NCBI GenBank assembly: GCA_947168515.1
Contig: CAMVMF010000029.1
Coordinates: 1 to 38,566, forward strand
Source: an uncultured Bacteroidales bacterium
GTDB lineage: Bacteria; Bacteroidota; Bacteroidia; Bacteroidales; P3
Direction: 5' to 3'
DNA length: 38,566 nucleotides
Part shown: positions 1 to 7,738 of the stretch, piece after piece
Position numbering within the stretch: the first letter of the stretch is position 1
How the letters are laid out: each line of letters begins with the position of its first letter
Notes under the pieces: model-generated
Databases searched by the model: none
Told to the model about the DNA's origin: nothing
What the model saw: the letters and a program-made list of their open reading frames with translations, nothing else
Program-made: the position numbers and the translations under genes

Positions 1-263
1 TTGATGTTGCGGTTGGTGTAAAAGGAGGTTATTATAATTCTTTGCTCTCTTATTACGGCGGCAAGGATGTGGGGTGGGTATCTGATGAGAGGTACGGCGC
101 TTTCTTTCTAGAGCCCAACGCTGTCTTTAGATTCGGATGGGAAAAGTTCAGGATTAATCTCAAGCTGGGATATAACATTCATCAGGAAAACCCAGAAATA
201 AAACTCCGTAATGTTATGTGCAATTATTTATGCACCGAGTTCTCTCTGAATTATCATTTCTAA
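1..263 (+). CDS. C-terminal end of an outer-membrane beta-barrel protein (5' truncated by window edge)
   Basis: Reading frame open from base 3 to a TAA at 261-263. The visible residues contain alternating hydrophobic/polar strands (for example RFGWEKFRINLKLGYN) and end in NYHF, the C-terminal aromatic residue typical of barrels recognised by the BAM machinery. No start is visible, so length, family and signal peptide are unknown. A TTG at 42 in the same frame is unlikely to be the true start because coding sequence continues upstream. Function cannot be assigned beyond a probable outer-membrane porin-like protein. Confidence 0.6.
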   Translation, partial: DVAVGVKGGYYNSLLSYYGGKDVGWVSDERYGAFFLEPNAVFRFGWEKFRINLKLGYNIHQENPEIKLRNVMCNYLCTEFSLNYHF

Positions 264-441
264 ACGAGTGGCGGCTCTGCCGTTTAGTGAACAGATGTTA
301 GCCCAACTTCATCCCTGAAAATTTTTTTTAAGGCATTTTTTTGGCCTAGTGGATTTGCAACTAACTGATAAACAGCATTGGGATTTTACCAAATGGCGGA
401 ATTCCATTTTGTAGTACCCAGAGAATATGAAATATTTTGCG

Positions 442-449
442 TAATTTTG
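442..449 (+). promoter_or_regulatory. Bacteroidetes-type -7 box in front of the transposase remnant
   Basis: TAATTTTG fits TAnnTTTG and lies five bases before the ATG at 454. No convincing -33 TTG is at the usual spacing, so this is at best a weak or residual insertion-sequence promoter. Confidence 0.3.
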
Positions 450-453
450 CCGC

Positions 454-567
454 ATGTATTTTACCACGAAACCCCGATATAATCCTAAAACACAGTATGA
501 TGAGAAATATCTGACGCTGAAGGTGTCGTTCCGCGACAAGGTCGGGATTCAATACCACACAAAATAA
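454..567 (+). pseudogene. N-terminal remnant of an IS transposase (IS4 superfamily, IS1634/IS1549-like)
   Basis: A 37-codon frame begins with MYFTTKPRYNPKTQ and continues with KYLTLKVSFRDKVG, which resembles the opening strands of Bacteroidetes IS1634-type DDE transposases (usual start M-[FY]-F-x-x-x-P, then a short strand and '..YRxxDGRVxxRTI'). The similarity stops after about 31 residues and the frame closes at 567, so the catalytic DDE domain is absent. The AT-rich tract 300-450 upstream could be the element's left end, but no matching right end is present. Identification is from recalled family pattern only. Confidence 0.45.
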
Positions 568-817
568 TTATAGCAACAACGTGTACACCGTTTCTATGTG
601 GGCTGAGATGGAGGCAGCCGGTGCAGTTTTCTTACCCTTCAGTTTCTACCGAGAAGGTACAGAATTCCGCGGCAACAGCCTTGCTAATTACTGGTCTTCC
701 ACTCCCAGCCAAGATGGGAAGGCTTACAGCATGACATTTGCTATTCGATACTTGTCCATACTGAATAATGACCGTTATATGGGCTATTTGGTCCGACTTG
801 TGAGGGACAATCAATAG
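551..817 (+). pseudogene. C-terminal fragment of an Lcl/DUF1566-type domain protein
   Basis: The frame ending at 815-817 encodes AAGAVFLPFSFYREGT, then NYWSSTPSQDGKAYSMTF and ending YLVRLVRDNQ. This is the characteristic end of Lcl C-terminal-like domains seen in many Bacteroidales surface lipoproteins ('GAVFLPAAGYRxGT...YYWSSTP...YxxRxVRxVR'). Only about 75 residues remain, with no signal peptide or upstream domain. The GTG at 581 allows translation, but the normal protein is several hundred residues long. The 5' break abuts the transposase remnant, so an insertion followed by deletion probably cut the gene. Confidence 0.6.
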
Positions 818-845
818 CCATAGTTAAGCAGGAACAGCTTTACTC

Positions 846-879
846 AACTCCCGGTCTTTGTGGCTGGGAGTTCTTTTTT
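846..879 (+). terminator. Rho-independent terminator after the Lcl fragment
   Basis: AACTCCC (846-852) pairs with GGGAGTT (866-872) across a 13-base loop and is followed by C then TTTTTT (874-879). It lies about 30 bases after the stop at 817, a normal terminator position. Confidence 0.75.
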
Positions 880-1114
880 GTTCTATGACCAGCATATTTA
901 TGCTGGGTCAACGGCATGGACAACCCATTAGTTCGTCGTTAGCCGTAGGTTGTTTTTGGAATGGGCAATAATCTGACGAATGTTTCGTAATAAAGGAAAA
1001 TAAGGAATAAAGACTGTAAGTAAACTAATATTGAATTGTTACATTCTCTATAACTTACTGATAATCTGTCGTTTTAGGCCGCTTGTATGCTCCACTTTTA
1101 GTGTAAGATATGTT

Positions 1115-1170
1115 TTTTCTGGAATATAATCCAAAAAATATATATATATTTTGGATTATATTCCAGAAAA
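1115..1170. repeat. 56-bp near-perfect palindrome, probable end-of-operon hairpin
   Basis: Arms 1115-1136 and 1149-1170 are perfect 22-bp reverse complements (outer bases TTTTCTGGAATATAATCC). The 12-base centre pairs as well except at one position (1137/1148). It starts 17 bases beyond the rimO stop, where the minus-strand operon ends, so termination or 3'-end protection is plausible. No classic U-tract follows the stem on either strand. The rest of 880-1186 shows no gene. Confidence 0.6.
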
Positions 1171-1186
1171 TCGACCTTTTTGAGCT

Positions 1187-2503
1187 TCAGATGAGGCTGG
1201 CGACGAGGTCGTGTTCGAGGGCCTGGGTAATTCGGACAGAATAGAAGTGGCCAATGTGTAGGGGCGTTGACGCAGGAATGAGCACCTCGTCGTCGATCTC
1301 GGGGCTGTCATATTCGGTGCGGCCGATGTAGTAGTCGCCCTCGTGGCGGTCGATGAGCACGCGGAATGTACGGCCTACGCGGTCTTGGTTCTTTTCCAAA
1401 GAGATTTCTTCCTGAATGGACATGAGTTCTGCCACGCGACGTTCCTTTTCTTCTTGGGGTATGGGGTCGCCAAGCTTTTCGGCAGGGGTGCCCTCTTCGG
1501 GCGAGTAGGCGAAGCAGCCCATGCGGTCGAACCGGGCTTCGCGTACGAATTGCTTGAGCTCTTCAAAGTCTTGCTCGGTTTCGCCGGGGTAACCTACGAT
1601 AAGGGTGGTGCGGATGCTGACATCAGGCAGTTTCTGGCGGAACGTTTGAAGTAGCTCCAGTGTGCCCTGACGGTCTATGCCTCGCTGCATGGAGCCGAGT
1701 ATACGGCTGTTGATGTGCTGGAGAGGGATGTCGATGTAGTTGCAGATGTTGGGGTGGCGCTGCATGGCTTCTATGGCGTCGACAGGGAAGGAGGTGGGAT
1801 AGGTGTAGTGCAGGCGTATCCATTCGGCTCCGCTTTCGGTGGCTAGACGTTCCAGAAGGTCTCCTAGACGGCGTTTGCCATAGAGGTCGAGACCGTAGTA
1901 GGTGGTGTCTTGAGCGATGAGGATGAGTTCCTTCACCCCGTTTTGGACTAATGTTTTGGCCTCGTCGACTAGCTCTTCAATAGGGCGGGAGATATGTTTG
2001 CCCCGAATGAGGGGAATAGCGCAGTAGGAGCATGCCCGGTTGCAGCCTTCGGCAATCTTTAGGTAAGCGTAGTGGTGCGGGGTGCTGAGGGTACGCTGGG
2101 CCGTAAAGGGTTCATGGGTGGTGGTATTGGTGGCTTTGGCATCCTGCACGATGGTCTCCCACTGGTGGGCTCCGTACCAGCTGTCCACCTCGGGCATCTC
2201 TTCTTGCAGCTCTTGGCGGTAGCGTTGCACCAGGCAGCCGACAGCATAGAGGGTACGACGTTTGCCGTCGTGGGCGTGGCGGCGGTTGTAGTTCTGCTTG
2301 TCTTGTATCTGGCGAAGGAGGGTATTGATGGACTCTTCCTTGGCATCCCCGATAAAGCCGCAGGTGTTGACAATCACCAGGTCGCAATCGTTAGTTTGGC
2401 GGTCGAAAAAGACGGAATGTCCGGCTGCGGTAAGATGCCCGGCGATGTTCTCGGAGTCGACGGTGTTCTTGCTGCAACCGAGTGTAACAATGTTGATTTT
2501 CAT
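1187..2503 (-). CDS. rimO: Ribosomal protein S12 methylthiotransferase RimO
   Basis: A 438-residue radical-SAM methylthiotransferase; the family adds a methylthio group to a conserved aspartate of ribosomal protein S12. Visible landmarks: N-terminal UPF0004 cysteines at about 10, 48 and 90 (VTLGCSKN, VNTCGF, AVGCL); the radical-SAM CxxxCxxC as C154, C158, C161 (EGCNRACSYCAIP); and a C-terminal TRAM-like region (about 375-438). The SKNxVDSE opening and LIAQDTTYYG favour RimO over MiaB. Length is normal. Its ATG shares one base with the ftsY stop (TAATG at 2505-2501), so it is probably translated by coupling as the last gene of the minus-strand block. Confidence 0.95.
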   Translation of the reverse strand: MKINIVTLGCSKNTVDSENIAGHLTAAGHSVFFDRQTNDCDLVIVNTCGFIGDAKEESINTLLRQIQDKQNYNRRHAHDGKRRTLYAVGCLVQRYRQELQEEMPEVDSWYGAHQWETIVQDAKATNTTTHEPFTAQRTLSTPHHYAYLKIAEGCNRACSYCAIPLIRGKHISRPIEELVDEAKTLVQNGVKELILIAQDTTYYGLDLYGKRRLGDLLERLATESGAEWIRLHYTYPTSFPVDAIEAMQRHPNICNYIDIPLQHINSRILGSMQRGIDRQGTLELLQTFRQKLPDVSIRTTLIVGYPGETEQDFEELKQFVREARFDRMGCFAYSPEEGTPAEKLGDPIPQEEKERRVAELMSIQEEISLEKNQDRVGRTFRVLIDRHEGDYYIGRTEYDSPEIDDEVLIPASTPLHIGHFYSVRITQALEHDLVASLI

Positions 2504-3456
2504 TATTTCTTATCGTCGAAAAGGCTGTCTACAAATTCGTCGGCATTGAATACTTGGAGGTCGGTCATCTTCTCGCCGAGGCCGATATAGCGTACCGGAA
2601 TCTGGAATTGGTCGCTGATGCCGATGATGACACCGCCTTTGGCAGTCCCGTCCAGTTTGGTGAGGGCCAGGGCGTTGACATCGGTTGCTGCGGTGAACTG
2701 CTTGGCTTGCTCGATGGCGTTCTGACCGGTGCTGGCATCCAATACTAGCAACACTTCGTGCGGAGCGTCGGGCATGAGTTTCTGCATCACTTTGCGTATC
2801 TTGCCCAACTCGTTCATCAGTCCTACCTTGTTGTGGAGGCGACCAGCAGTGTCAATCAACACTACGTCGATGTCTTTAGAGATGGCTGATTGCAATGTGT
2901 CATAAGCCACTGAGGCGGGGTCGGCATTCATTCCTTGCTGCACGATGGGCACGTCCACACGGTTGGCCCACAGCTGCAGCTGCTCGACGGCGGCGGCACG
3001 GAATGTGTCGGCAGCACCCAGCATCACCTTTTTGCCTGCTTGTTTATATTGGTATGCCAGTTTGGCAATGGTGGTGGTCTTGCCAACACCGTTTACGCCG
3101 ACTACCAGTACCACATAGGGGTGGTGGGGCAGGGGAGCGTCGAAATCTTCGGGGAACTTGCCTTCGTGTTTTCTCAGCAATGCGGCAATCTCGGCTCGCA
3201 GAATGGAGTTGAGCTCCGAGGTGCTGATATATTTGTCTCGTTTGATGCGCTCTTGCAGACGCTCGATGATTTTCAGGGTCGTTTCGACACCCACGTCTGA
3301 AGTGATGAGGGTTTCTTCGAGGTTGTCGAGCACATTGTCGTCGACAGTCGATTTTCCCATAATTGCCTTGGAAAGTTTAGAAAAGAAGCTTTCCTTGGTC
3401 TTATTGAGGCCTTGGTCGAGGGTCTCTTTCTTTTCTTTTTTGCTAAATAGGCCCAT
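2503..3456 (-). CDS. ftsY: Signal recognition particle receptor FtsY
   Basis: A 317-residue SRP GTPase that docks ribosome-SRP complexes at the inner membrane for co-translational insertion. Shows the N (helical) domain at about 20-100, then the G domain: P-loop GVNGVGKTT (120-128), DTFRAAA, DTAGRLHNK and TKLDGTAKGG. The long acidic A domain of E. coli FtsY is absent; only a short lysine-rich start (MGLFSKKEKKE) remains, as in many Bacteroidetes. Its stop overlaps the rimO ATG. It lies 53 bases downstream of the thioredoxin-like gene in the same direction. Confidence 0.95.
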   Translation of the reverse strand: MGLFSKKEKKETLDQGLNKTKESFFSKLSKAIMGKSTVDDNVLDNLEETLITSDVGVETTLKIIERLQERIKRDKYISTSELNSILRAEIAALLRKHEGKFPEDFDAPLPHHPYVVLVVGVNGVGKTTTIAKLAYQYKQAGKKVMLGAADTFRAAAVEQLQLWANRVDVPIVQQGMNADPASVAYDTLQSAISKDIDVVLIDTAGRLHNKVGLMNELGKIRKVMQKLMPDAPHEVLLVLDASTGQNAIEQAKQFTAATDVNALALTKLDGTAKGGVIIGISDQFQIPVRYIGLGEKMTDLQVFNADEFVDSLFDDKK

Positions 3457-3509
3457 GGTTCTTATTTTTAATAGTTAGGGTTGTTGGCTTTCTTGTTTGA
3501 CGGTTGTAG

Positions 3510-4076
3510 TTACTTTATGCCCAATTTTTCGTTCATCACGGGTCGGATTTCCTTGTCGAAAATCTTTTGGTAGCGTTCCCAACTGTAGCGAGCATTGTCG
3601 CCTGAAGCAAAGTACCAAAGGGCCATGATGAATTCCTCGGGGGCATAGTAGCCTTGAATGACGGTGAGTTGCTGTTGGTTGGACTTAAAGATGCCGAAGG
3701 ATGGGAATCCCATTCTAGCACCCAGCACTTTCTTGGCAAAATTGTGGGTGTTGCGTTTGGCTCCTGGCGCAACGGCAGTATTGCTGTATTTTTCGCCATA
3801 CCATGTGAATTCGGTGCTGCTTTCTGCATCGAATTTCACCGGAATATAGTAGGTGTTGAGAATCAGTGCCACGGTTGGGTTACTGAAAGTCTCTTTGTCC
3901 ATTTTCTTGCACCACCCACACCAGGAGGTGTAGAAGTCGACAAAAAAGAGTTTGGCATTGCTCTTGGTGTCGGTTTTGGCGGCTTGCTCGATGGTTTTCC
4001 ATTGGACCTTCTGGGCGTGAACCATACCTGTCATGAGGCACCCTATGGTAATAAAGAGTAAAAATTTTTTTGTCAT
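3510..4076 (-). CDS. Periplasmic thioredoxin-like protein with CGWC motif
   Basis: 188 residues. N-terminal signal peptide (about 1-21, ending MVHAQ), then a thioredoxin fold with FFVDFYTSWCGWCKKMD; the redox pair is C53-G-W-C56. The cis-Pro site is probably G-F-P-S-F near residue 126. This resembles the Thioredoxin_7/DsbD-gamma-like group, which reduces or isomerises disulfides in exported proteins or acts with a cytochrome. The C-terminal part (about 145-188) is helical and family-specific. Substrate is unknown. Lies between the SpoIID-like gene and ftsY, same strand. Confidence 0.8.
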   Translation of the reverse strand: MTKKFLLFITIGCLMTGMVHAQKVQWKTIEQAAKTDTKSNAKLFFVDFYTSWCGWCKKMDKETFSNPTVALILNTYYIPVKFDAESSTEFTWYGEKYSNTAVAPGAKRNTHNFAKKVLGARMGFPSFGIFKSNQQQLTVIQGYYAPEEFIMALWYFASGDNARYSWERYQKIFDKEIRPVMNEKLGIK

Positions 4077-4123
4077 ATCGGCGTATTTAGTTGTTTGTTA
4101 TATTGTTTGTTACTATGTATAGC

Positions 4124-5452
4124 CTACCAGTCATACTTCCAGTCAGAGTCAAGCTCCTCACTATTGGGGTCGTATACCTCTTCGCGTTCTTCGCGGTCGC
4201 GCACCCTGAAGAGCCTGCCTAACCAATCGTCTTTCTTCGACTTGGTCTGTGTGGACTGGTGCTTGTCCTCTTCAATTATTTGGGCAATTTGTTTGATGTA
4301 GTTTTCTACGTACGATTTGGGGTGAGTCTCGTCGTAATGTATGTGTGAACCAGTATAATAGTGCTGTATGATGCTGTCGTAGGGTATGCCCAGCCCTACC
4401 ATCCTTATGGTGCCTTCCTGCGACAGCCCCACGCCATGGCCGAAGCCGTGGCCCGATAGGGTCACACGGTGGGCGGCACTGTCGTATAGTACAGAAAAAA
4501 AGGTCGATTTCAATTGAAAATCTGTCCGTATACGTGTCAGCGGCACGCCACATAGACGCACCTTTCGTTGCGACTGGCTGAAAGTCAGCAACTCATTGCG
4601 GACACTGTCGTTGGAGGTGTCAAGTTTATGTTTGTTAGCGAAATAGTTAAGCCATTTGGACTCGTCAATGACCTTCACCCATTCGCTTTGACGCATGTGA
4701 TAGGAGAATGTGTCCTGAACGGAGCGAAGATAGGGTACCGCTGTCCGCCAAACGTCCTCGGAATTGGCCGTCTGCCCACCGCTGTTGGAATGGAATGGCG
4801 TTTCGATGAGTTTTTCTTGGTCATCTACTATGGTCATACCGCTGCTTTGCATGGTGCCCAACATGATGTCGGGACGGACGCAGCGGTTGAGATATGCTTG
4901 GCAGTGTACTTGATCGCAGAAGTTATATCCTTCCTTTTGATGTTTGTGAATGTTCTTCATTGCCCAGGTGCGCGAGATGATGGCTTGCACACGGAAGATA
5001 TCACTTTGGTTCCCATAGATTTCGGACTGCACTACACCGGCTATGTAGGTCTCGAATTCTACATCGTTGATGATGAAGAGTTTTCCGTTTTTGCCTACGG
5101 TGACAATGAGGTTACCCTCATAGGTGCGCTGTTTTACATTGCGGGGGTTGAGACAGAGAATGCAGGCCGTGTCGGTGGCTGAGAAAGTGACTGAAGGATA
5201 ATTGCCGTATTCATATCCGTCGATGGACACATGTACCTGCTTGCCGTTGGGGGTGAGCTCGACAGACTTGTCGTTACCCACTTCGGAGGCTATAAGGGTA
5301 GTGTCGCCGCCGTAGAGATTGTAAGTACCTAGGTCAAAGGAAATATTGATAAGGTCTATGCTGTTATTGGTGTATAGGCGCACCTTTATACGGTCGGCAT
5401 ATGAGGTGAATGCGAGGAGCAGAAGGCAGAGTATGGTAGTGCTTTTTTTCAA
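4124..5452 (-). CDS. SpoIID/LytB-domain protein (probable peptidoglycan lytic transglycosylase)
   Basis: 442 residues with signal peptide (1-19, SYA/D). N-terminal about 20-120 is beta-rich; the SpoIID domain follows. SpoIID-type residues visible: the glutamate in VVQSEIYGN (E144, matching the family's catalytic Glu), RVQAIISRTWAMK, the CDQVHCQAY cysteine pair (C179, C184), SGGQT, and GHGFGHGVGLSQEG near the end. In sporulating bacteria SpoIID cleaves glycan strands stripped of stem peptides; Bacteroidetes homologues are non-sporulation wall enzymes. The tail (about 395-442) is charged and low-complexity, rich in E, D, R and K. Its role here is not known, but neighbours (lpxB, surE) are housekeeping and envelope genes. 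Confidence 0.85.
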   Translation of the reverse strand: MKKSTTILCLLLLAFTSYADRIKVRLYTNNSIDLINISFDLGTYNLYGGDTTLIASEVGNDKSVELTPNGKQVHVSIDGYEYGNYPSVTFSATDTACILCLNPRNVKQRTYEGNLIVTVGKNGKLFIINDVEFETYIAGVVQSEIYGNQSDIFRVQAIISRTWAMKNIHKHQKEGYNFCDQVHCQAYLNRCVRPDIMLGTMQSSGMTIVDDQEKLIETPFHSNSGGQTANSEDVWRTAVPYLRSVQDTFSYHMRQSEWVKVIDESKWLNYFANKHKLDTSNDSVRNELLTFSQSQRKVRLCGVPLTRIRTDFQLKSTFFSVLYDSAAHRVTLSGHGFGHGVGLSQEGTIRMVGLGIPYDSIIQHYYTGSHIHYDETHPKSYVENYIKQIAQIIEEDKHQSTQTKSKKDDWLGRLFRVRDREEREEVYDPNSEELDSDWKYDW

Positions 5453-5547
5453 AGGTGGTAGTTCTTTTGTTTGCGTCGATATGCGTTCTAATTCTTGTGT
5501 TCTTGGTGGTTGGCAACGGGCCTATAATTCATCAATGGTATAAATTG

Positions 5548-6657
5548 TTATTTCATTATATTTATTATTTCTTCGGCGGTTCTGTCGGAGGCCCCTGCGT
5601 TGCCTAGGAGTGTGTGCAGACGAGCATACCCGTCAAAGATGTATTGGCGAGTTTGGGCTTGGGTGGTGATTTTCTCAAATTCTTTTTCCAATCGGTCGTC
5701 GGTGAAGTCGTCCTGGATCAGCTCGGTGACAATAGGTGCATCGGCAATGAGGTTGGGGAGAGATATGTACTTGATTTTATTTCCAATAAGAGGGCGCGCT
5801 ATGGCGGCAGATATGGCATTTGCACGATAGCATACCACCTGTGGAACGTTGAAGAGTGCTGTCTCTAACGTAGCCGTGCCTGAACAAACTACGGCAGCGT
5901 GTGCGCATGACAGCAAATCGTATGTCTTGTCATATACCACAGCGACATTATCTGCTTTGCCTATGATTGGCTGGTAGTATTTGTCGCCCAGCAAGGTCAT
6001 ACCGGCAATGACAAAATGATATTCGGGATGTTTCTTTGCAAGGCGCATCATGGGTGCCAGCATTTTCCCCAGTTCCATCCGGCGGCTGCCGGGGAGTAGC
6101 GCGATAATAGGTTTGCCATTAGGACTGGCAATGGTGGTCGAGGCTTTAAACTGCGCCACGGCATCTAGCAACGGATGCCCCACGTATACTGCTTGAGGGA
6201 AATGGTTGCGGGCATAGAAATCTTGTTCGAACGGCAGTATGTAGCAGAGTTTGTCTAAGTCACGACGCATTGGTTTGATGCGTCCCTGTTTCCAGGCCCA
6301 AAGCTGGGGTGAGATGTAATGGACATTCTTGAAACCGTGTTGGTGGGCAAATTTGGCAATCTTTAGGTTGAAACCTGGATAGTCGATATAGATGATGACA
6401 TCGGGGTGGAACGCCAGAATGTCCTTCTTGCAGAAACTGATGTTGCCCAACACGGTCTTTAGGTGCAATGCCACTTCGACAAATCCCATGTAGGCCAAGT
6501 CGCGTATGTGGCGTACCGGCACTCCGGTGACGGACATCATGTTGTCGCCGCCCCAATAGCGGATTTCCGCTGAGGGGTCTTTGCGGAGGATGGCTCGCAT
6601 GAGGTTGGCACCGTGGAGGTCGCCTGAAGCTTCACCTGCTATGATATAGTATCTCAT
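5548..6657 (-). CDS. lpxB: Lipid-A-disaccharide synthase LpxB
   Basis: 369-residue GT-B (GT19) enzyme that condenses UDP-2,3-diacylglucosamine with lipid X to form the lipid A disaccharide on the inner face of the inner membrane. Signature segments: MRYYIIAGEASGDLHGANL at the start, the conserved GFVEV (AYMGFVEVALHL), YIDYPGFNLKIAK, YISPQLWAWKQGR, LPFE, YVGHPLLD, LLPGSRRMEL and CSGTATLETALFNVPQVVCYR. Length is close to the family's usual size. It follows the small membrane-protein gene by 25 bases on the same strand. Confidence 0.96.
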   Translation of the reverse strand: MRYYIIAGEASGDLHGANLMRAILRKDPSAEIRYWGGDNMMSVTGVPVRHIRDLAYMGFVEVALHLKTVLGNISFCKKDILAFHPDVIIYIDYPGFNLKIAKFAHQHGFKNVHYISPQLWAWKQGRIKPMRRDLDKLCYILPFEQDFYARNHFPQAVYVGHPLLDAVAQFKASTTIASPNGKPIIALLPGSRRMELGKMLAPMMRLAKKHPEYHFVIAGMTLLGDKYYQPIIGKADNVAVVYDKTYDLLSCAHAAVVCSGTATLETALFNVPQVVCYRANAISAAIARPLIGNKIKYISLPNLIADAPIVTELIQDDFTDDRLEKEFEKITTQAQTRQYIFDGYARLHTLLGNAGASDRTAEEIINIMK

Positions 6658-6682
6658 GTTGGGTATTACTTTGGGTGGTCTG

Positions 6683-6976
6683 TTAGCTAAAGGTGATATA
6701 GTGGTTTTTCAGCATGAACCAGAAATAGGCAATGGCCGTAACGAAAAGGGTGGTGATTACGGCCTTGAGCGTGTTGGGATAGTCCTGCTCTTTGGCATAG
6801 TATCGCAACAGCAGAATGGGCGGTACCAAGGCAAGGGCGAACCATCGTGCATTTTCTGCCGTAGGCAGTTGCAGTAGCCTGAGCACTAGGAAAACAATTA
6901 CCGCGCACACTAGCTCGGAGATGATGACTACGAGAATGCCTGTGGCTGTGCTGTTGTTGTTGAGGAGTTTCTTCAT
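6683..6976 (-). CDS. Small integral membrane protein, unknown function
   Basis: 97 residues with about three predicted membrane spans: 14-35 (ILVVIISELVCAVIVFLVL), 44-60 (ARWFALALVPPILLLRY) and 70-92 (AVITTLFVTAIAYFWFML). The ATG overlaps the surE stop by four bases (ATGA, 6973-6976), so it is a real, translationally coupled gene rather than a chance frame. The position between surE and lpxB recalls unnamed small membrane genes at this locus in Bacteroidales, but I cannot name a family. Confidence 0.7.
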   Translation of the reverse strand: MKKLLNNNSTATGILVVIISELVCAVIVFLVLRLLQLPTAENARWFALALVPPILLLRYYAKEQDYPNTLKAVITTLFVTAIAYFWFMLKNHYITFS

Positions 6977-7734
6977 AGCTCAAGATTCTTGATGTTAGGA
7001 ATGTGCTGATAGCAGGTGAAATCGGGGCTCACCGGTACCACCGAGACATAGCCGTTGCTAAGGCAGTATTCGTCTGTGTCGTGGTCGGGATTGTTGCAAA
7101 CAAAACGGCCCGTCATGGTCCAGAAGGGTTTGCCGTTGGCGTCGATGCGCTTCTCTAGGCTGTCTTCCCAGGCGGCCCGTGCTTGTCGACAGACACGGAT
7201 GCCCTTGATTTGCTGGGCAGGTAGGTGTGGGATGTTCACGTTGAGTGCCGTAAAGTCGGGCAGCGGTTTCTGTAGCACTTGGCGGATAATGTGGCGGATA
7301 TAGGGCGAGCAGGCGTTGAAGTCTGCCTCCGGTTTATGACTAAGCAACGAAAACCCAATTGACTGAAGCCCGTTGAGGCAGCCCTCCAACACGGCCCCCA
7401 TGGTGCCGCTGTAGATTATGTTGATGGACGAGTTGCTCCCATAGTTGATGCCCGACAGTACCAGGTCTGGCCTCCGAGGGCAGAAATGCTCAAACCCCAT
7501 CTTCACGCAGTCGGCTGGCGTTCCGTCGCAGGCGTAGTATTCTACACCCTCTTCTTTGTCGGCCAGATAGGCATGCAGAGGCCGCATACATGTGATGGAG
7601 GTACTGAGCCCTGAGGCGTTGCGGTCAGGTGCCATCACGACAACGTCGCCAAATTCTTGGGCCAGATGGACCAAATGCCGTAGTCCACGGGAGGCGACAC
7701 CATCGTCGTTGGTGATAAGGATGAGGGGTTTCAT
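6973..7734 (-). CDS. surE: 5'/3'-nucleotidase SurE
   Basis: 253 residues from the ATG at 7734. The frame extends 53 codons upstream, but that extension overlaps the previous gene and lacks family residues, while MKPLILITNDDGV is the standard SurE start. Metal/phosphate motifs: N-D-D at 8-10, VMAPDRNASGLS, LSGINYGSNSS and YSGTMGAVLEGCL. The family hydrolyses nucleoside mono- and polyphosphates with a divalent metal and is linked to stationary-phase survival. Starts 4 bases after the upstream stop; its own stop overlaps the next ATG. Confidence 0.95.
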   Translation of the reverse strand: MKPLILITNDDGVASRGLRHLVHLAQEFGDVVVMAPDRNASGLSTSITCMRPLHAYLADKEEGVEYYACDGTPADCVKMGFEHFCPRRPDLVLSGINYGSNSSINIIYSGTMGAVLEGCLNGLQSIGFSLLSHKPEADFNACSPYIRHIIRQVLQKPLPDFTALNVNIPHLPAQQIKGIRVCRQARAAWEDSLEKRIDANGKPFWTMTGRFVCNNPDHDTDEYCLSNGYVSVVPVSPDFTCYQHIPNIKNLEL

Positions 7735-7738
7735 GGTT

